The position numbers and the translations under genes were made by a program. From assembly GCA_963930655.1 (NCBI GenBank), contig OZ005611.1, positions 23,423,001-23,487,000 of the forward strand: DNA of 64,000 nucleotides. Direction: 5' to 3'. The stretch's first letter is position 1, and each line of letters begins with the position of its first letter. The notes under the pieces are model-generated. The model saw only the letters and a program-made list of their open reading frames with translations, made no database searches and was not told where the DNA came from. Shown here piece by piece: positions 60,717 through 64,000 of the stretch. This DNA is from Myrica gale (lineage: Eukaryota; Streptophyta; Magnoliopsida; Fagales; Myricaceae).

Positions 60717-60780
60717 TTAATTAGGGTATGGGGTAGGCCAACGCTCCTTTTGTTTTTCTGATTTATTTTGAGTGAAAAAA
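60717..60780. repeat. 64-base repeat, pair of 62131-62194
   Basis: TTAATTAGGGTATGGGGTAG plus the following CTCCTTTTGTTTTTCTGATT is repeated at 62131 with only a few substitutions. Confidence 0.75.
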
Positions 60781-61782
60781 AATAATCACAAAAACTCAAC
60801 TTTAGTGGGCTCCTTTTGTTTTTTTCCCTTGTCTTTTTGTCATAGCTAATTTAAAAGAAGGGTGCGTGTCACATTAGAGAGAGAGAGAGAGATTTTGTGA
60901 AGGTTGTCGGCCTAAATGTGAGTGAACGTGAAAATAGTACACTTTGGCAGAAATAATGCAGCATGAATCACCCAAAACCACCAAAGAAGCATGTGCAGGG
61001 ATCTCTTCTAAAAGCAAGCGGTACTCTAATTGTTGTGGGCTCTTCCTTGTTGGCTTATCATCGCTTTCCTTCCCCAAATCACAGCTAGCTTCTGCTTTTT
61101 TTAAAATCTCTAAATTCTTGCAGTCATGCATATAAGTTGAGGATTCTTTTGAGAGTATATGCTTTACTCTTTTTTGTCTGAATTATTTTAAATTTAAAAA
61201 GAGATAAATACAACATCGAGATCCTATACTAGTTAATATTGTAAATATTAAACTTCAGACAACATAATACAATTCGAGGAAAAAATATAGATAATCCTAA
61301 TTAAGAGCAAAATCAACCTTCAAATTATCATTTGGTAAACGATTAATATATTGTATTTGTTAAAAAAAAATATAATTTATATTATAAAATCTATCTATTC
61401 TTTAAAATTTTGAGATAATGAGTTGTTATATGTGGTTAAATTTGTTCTTGACTCCAAATAAGTTGGTCAGATATTTTAAAGCTTCTTTCTTCACTACACT
61501 TTCTATTTCCTAAACAAGGGTTATTCATTAAGGTATGAGATTATTCTTAATTGTCTTGTAATTAACTAAATAAAACAATTTTTTATATTCACTAATTCAA
61601 GTGATTTAAAAATTCAAAGGGTTATTTAAAACCATTACCTTGACTAGTAGAAATTATGACAGAATATTCTATTTAAATATACTCAATTTTGATAAGCGAC
61701 CATACAAGATGGTGTTTAAGGCCTATCTGAAGCAAATTATCAATCTGTTGGCTCAATATCTGTCAAAAAGTATCACTGCAAT

Positions 61783-61840
61783 CAGTGGCGGAACTAGGAA
61801 TGAAAACCAACCCGGGCGAACTTTTAAAGCAAAATGACTC
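61783..61840 (+). mobile_element. Lone hAT terminus
   Basis: CAGTGGCGGAACTAGGAATG is a hAT-type end like those at 54918 and 56516. It is preceded by ACTGCAAT (61775-61782), the likely target sequence, which is found uninterrupted at 62250-62257. No matching opposite end is seen, so the element is truncated; how far it extends to the right is unclear. Confidence 0.6.
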
Positions 61841-62708
61841 AATGCAGAGTCTTTTCAAACTAGTTTCCATTTCAAAACTAATAGCCATTAGGAATAGATG
61901 ACTCAACGCTGTGTAGCTTTTTTGGATAAAACATTTCCATTATCTAAACAAAACAAAATTCAAAGAAATTTCTCAAACTCATCAATTTATCCAAATTAAT
62001 CATACAATTCTTAATCATACTAATTCAATGTCAAACAAGATATTTTAATAATAAAATAGTGTTGACACCAAATCTCAACATTTGAACAATTAAAAATAAT
62101 AGCAAACAAGATAGGAAGTGATTCTATTTGTTAATTAGGGTATGGGGTTGGCCGACGCTCCTTTTGTTTTTCTGATTTATTTTGAGTGGAAAAATTCAAT
62201 TGATTTAAAAATTACCAATCTGTTGGCTCAATATCTGTCAAAAAGTACCACTGCAATTTTGGCTGTTTCTTCCGGGCTGGAACAACTCTAGTTGATTCCC
62301 CCTACGGCTAACGGCCAAAGTAAAAGATGACCCCAACTAGCCCACATAAAAGATTTTCCAACCAGCAACCTTTATAAATAATCTGCTGACATGGTTTCAA
62401 CTAGAATAACCTACACATTTCTCCTCACGTGGGTAGTTAATGACAAAGTAGATAACGTAGCCAATCCACATGTTCTCCCAACGTGGCAATAAGTATGATG
62501 TCCTAATTTGTTATTTATGTATTTATATTTTTATGATCATTTTTCTTATGCTTATTATGACTGCTCCAGTTCGATAAAAAGATTCATATCCCTAAGATCT
62601 CCAAGTATAAAAGGCTCTTATTATGACAAAAGAGGGAATTATTACATAATAAAACGTACCCCCCAAAAAAAGCTACACTACCAAGATATATATATACTGT
62701 AAATATAG

Positions 62709-63020
62709 AGAAGGCTAGGGTGATGTTCGTTTTGAGAAAAAATGTAGTATTTTAGAGAAGTTGTGAATTTTTATGTTGAATAGTGTTTTATTGGTGTTTG
62801 TGTAAAGTGGAGAGAGAAATGATTTGATGTAATTGTTTAATAAAAAAGTATTGGAATTATGTGAAAAAGTATAGAGAGAGAAAATTTATGTTGAATAAAA
62901 AATTAAAAAGTTGTTGGAGATTGTGTAAAATGTATTGATTTTTGTGTTTGAATTCTGAATATGTTCGGTGATAGAATTGTGAATATACTTAGAATCCTGA
63001 AAAAATGGTGAAAACGAACG
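62709..63020. mobile_element. MITE with GGGTNNGTTCGTTTT termini
   Basis: The ends GGGTGATGTTCGTTTTGAG and GAAAACGAACGTACCC are inverted and flanked by TA. The interior carries GATTTGATGTAATTGTTTAA and repeated GAATATGTTC-like segments. The internal sequence is the same family that flanks the nested foldback at 23078. Confidence 0.6.
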
Positions 63021-63560
63021 TACCCTAGACTTAAGTGGGACCCAAATCTGGCCTTGGACAGTCATAACGTACTGTCATGAGTGTCATCCACATGGGGATG
63101 GATGGAGATCGAGTTGGCAGAACATGGAGCAGAGGAACCAAAAAGGGATGGGGCACATGTTGCTTCGTCCCATCTTAAATACCAATTGGTTATTCCTTTG
63201 CCAGTTTTGCTACTCAGACCTCAAATGTACACCATTCTCTCGCGAATCAAGGTTCACTTCTTAAGCAGTGCTGCAGGTTCCTTCGTCCAGTACTCCCTCA
63301 ATATTTTTGCCATACCCAATCACGCCCACCTGGGGCTGGTAGTTCCGCGGTGTTTATCAGTCTATATATCTTCGGGGCCCGCATGAGATGGAGTGTTCTC
63401 ACGCCTGTACTGAATTCATTTGCCCAGCATTAATGGCTCTTGTGTCCAAGGCATCCCCCATTGTAGTGATTATTCACGTGATTGAATGATGAACTTTAGG
63501 CTACTGGCCGAAATAGTTGCTCAACTTTTTGAATGGGCTTCCAGGTATAATGTAATTGGT

Positions 63561-63592
<32 letters not shown>
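63561..63592. repeat. AG microsatellite followed by G run
   Basis: Ten AG units, an A, then eleven G. It is prone to length error in sequencing. Confidence 0.85.
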
Positions 63593-63788
63593 CAATAATT
63601 TCTTCTAGCGAAAGGGACAAAATGGAGCACATCCTTCCCATATAAAAGTAGATAAGGTCCATTCAGATTGAAGTGTCCATGATGTCTCCAGGAAAATTTG
63701 GTAATACAGAAAATTTGTTAAGACAATACATGGAAGATGTAGAATGCTATACAAAATTTACACCGTAGAGAGTAGAGGGTAGACTAGT

Positions 63789-63795
63789 CGTTTAT
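63789..63795 (-). terminator. Polyadenylation signal of the right-edge gene
   Basis: On the minus strand, CAATAAAC lies about 30 bases after the stop codon at 63826-63824, the expected place for an AATAAA-type signal. Confidence 0.5.
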
Positions 63796-63823
63796 TGAGG
63801 TGTAACAGAAGCGAGAGATTACA

Positions 63824-63947
63824 TCAAGCATCGTCATAAGAAACGTGGAAGCTAGTAGTACAGCCAGATGCCCCGGGGTCCTCAGCCCCACAACAGTCAT
63901 AGAACTTGGCAGCATACGGCGGATCATTGGGTCCCAGTTCATAGTAC
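63824..63947 (-). CDS. Last coding exon of an unidentified gene (partial, runs off the right edge)
   Basis: Read leftwards from an acceptor at 63948-63949 (a T-rich tract followed by GAACGAAG) the exon encodes YYELGPNDPPYAAKFYDCCG, then AEDPGASGCTTSFHVSYDDA and a stop. The Cys-Cys...Cys pattern and the well-formed frame, with a polyadenylation signal just after, suggest a genuine C-terminus, possibly a small metal-binding or disulfide tail. I do not recognise the family. Upstream exons lie beyond the window. Confidence 0.5.
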
Positions 63948-64000
63948 CTTCGTTCAAGAAAAAAAAACAGAAAGCATCAACCAATAAAATTTGTCTTTGA

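Larger units (their letters stand above)
51767..63823. other. Transposon-rich, apparently gene-free region
   Basis: The first 300 bases or so are the WEB promoter. Beyond it are foldback copy D, a Tourist-like MITE (53616-53812), a 539-base tandem duplication with a hAT insertion (53946-56540), an unrecognised open fragment near 57120-57355, two further MITEs (58238-58412, 62709-63020), a rearranged duplication (60717-62257) and a lone hAT terminus (61783). I see no complete gene. Confidence 0.65.

Noticed and set aside
1..64000. Operon-like or biosynthetic gene cluster
   Set aside because: The genes belong to unrelated pathways and have separate promoters; the MYB and the CCR-like gene are 24 kb apart with unrelated genes between them.

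Overview
The window is nuclear DNA of a flowering plant, most likely a eudicot. It is AT-rich, has long intergenic spaces, GT-AG introns, plant-specific gene families (an R2R3-MYB, a G-type lectin receptor kinase, a WEB coiled-coil protein) and many plant transposon remnants. I cannot name the species from sequence alone. Apart from edge fragments, I see nine protein-coding genes, one transposase pseudogene and one LINE remnant. I see no tRNA, rRNA or CRISPR.

Layout, left to right. (1) 248-619 (+): small secreted cysteine-containing protein of unknown function. (2) 10074-11529 (+): R2R3-MYB of the MYB53/92/93 (subgroup 24) type, alone in a gene-poor stretch with about 9 kb on its left. (3) 14921-17374 (-): intronless G-type lectin receptor kinase. 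(4) 18904-19926 (-): intronless inositol-tetrakisphosphate 1-kinase. (5) 20.2-24.3 kb: repeat block with a foldback element, a dead hAT transposase and a nested foldback. (6) 24491-33027 (-): 11-exon gene for a 445-residue PEP-carboxykinase-like protein that lacks the ATP-binding P-loop. (7) 35397-39015 (+): 5-exon cinnamoyl-CoA-reductase-like gene with altered cofactor and catalytic motifs. (8) 39952-44989 (-): 7-exon NERD-domain gene. (9) 48020-51766 (-): 3-exon WEB-family coiled-coil gene with a 17-base first coding exon. (10) 51.8-63.8 kb: transposon-rich and apparently gene-free. (11) 63824-63947 (-): last exon of a gene that runs off the right edge.

Exon boundaries were read from splice signals and checked arithmetically for continuous frame. 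Every multi-exon model above closes in frame.

The most unusual content is the repeat fraction. A family of long palindromic (foldback) elements recurs at no fewer than six places. Three copies have perfect 9-base target-site duplications and two more have nearly matching ones, which is the hallmark of Mutator-like transposition. Four members share a loop built around GCGGTCGACC. In addition there is a 1.6-kb non-autonomous hAT element whose empty insertion site is preserved in an adjacent tandem duplicate, a SINE with a 16-base target duplication in a NERD-gene intron, and a LINE fragment in intron 1 of the PEPCK-like gene. Three adjacent genes (PEPCK-like, CCR-like, NERD) each keep their fold signature while lacking residues normally needed for catalysis. 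No operon-like cooperation is expected; the genes are individually transcribed.
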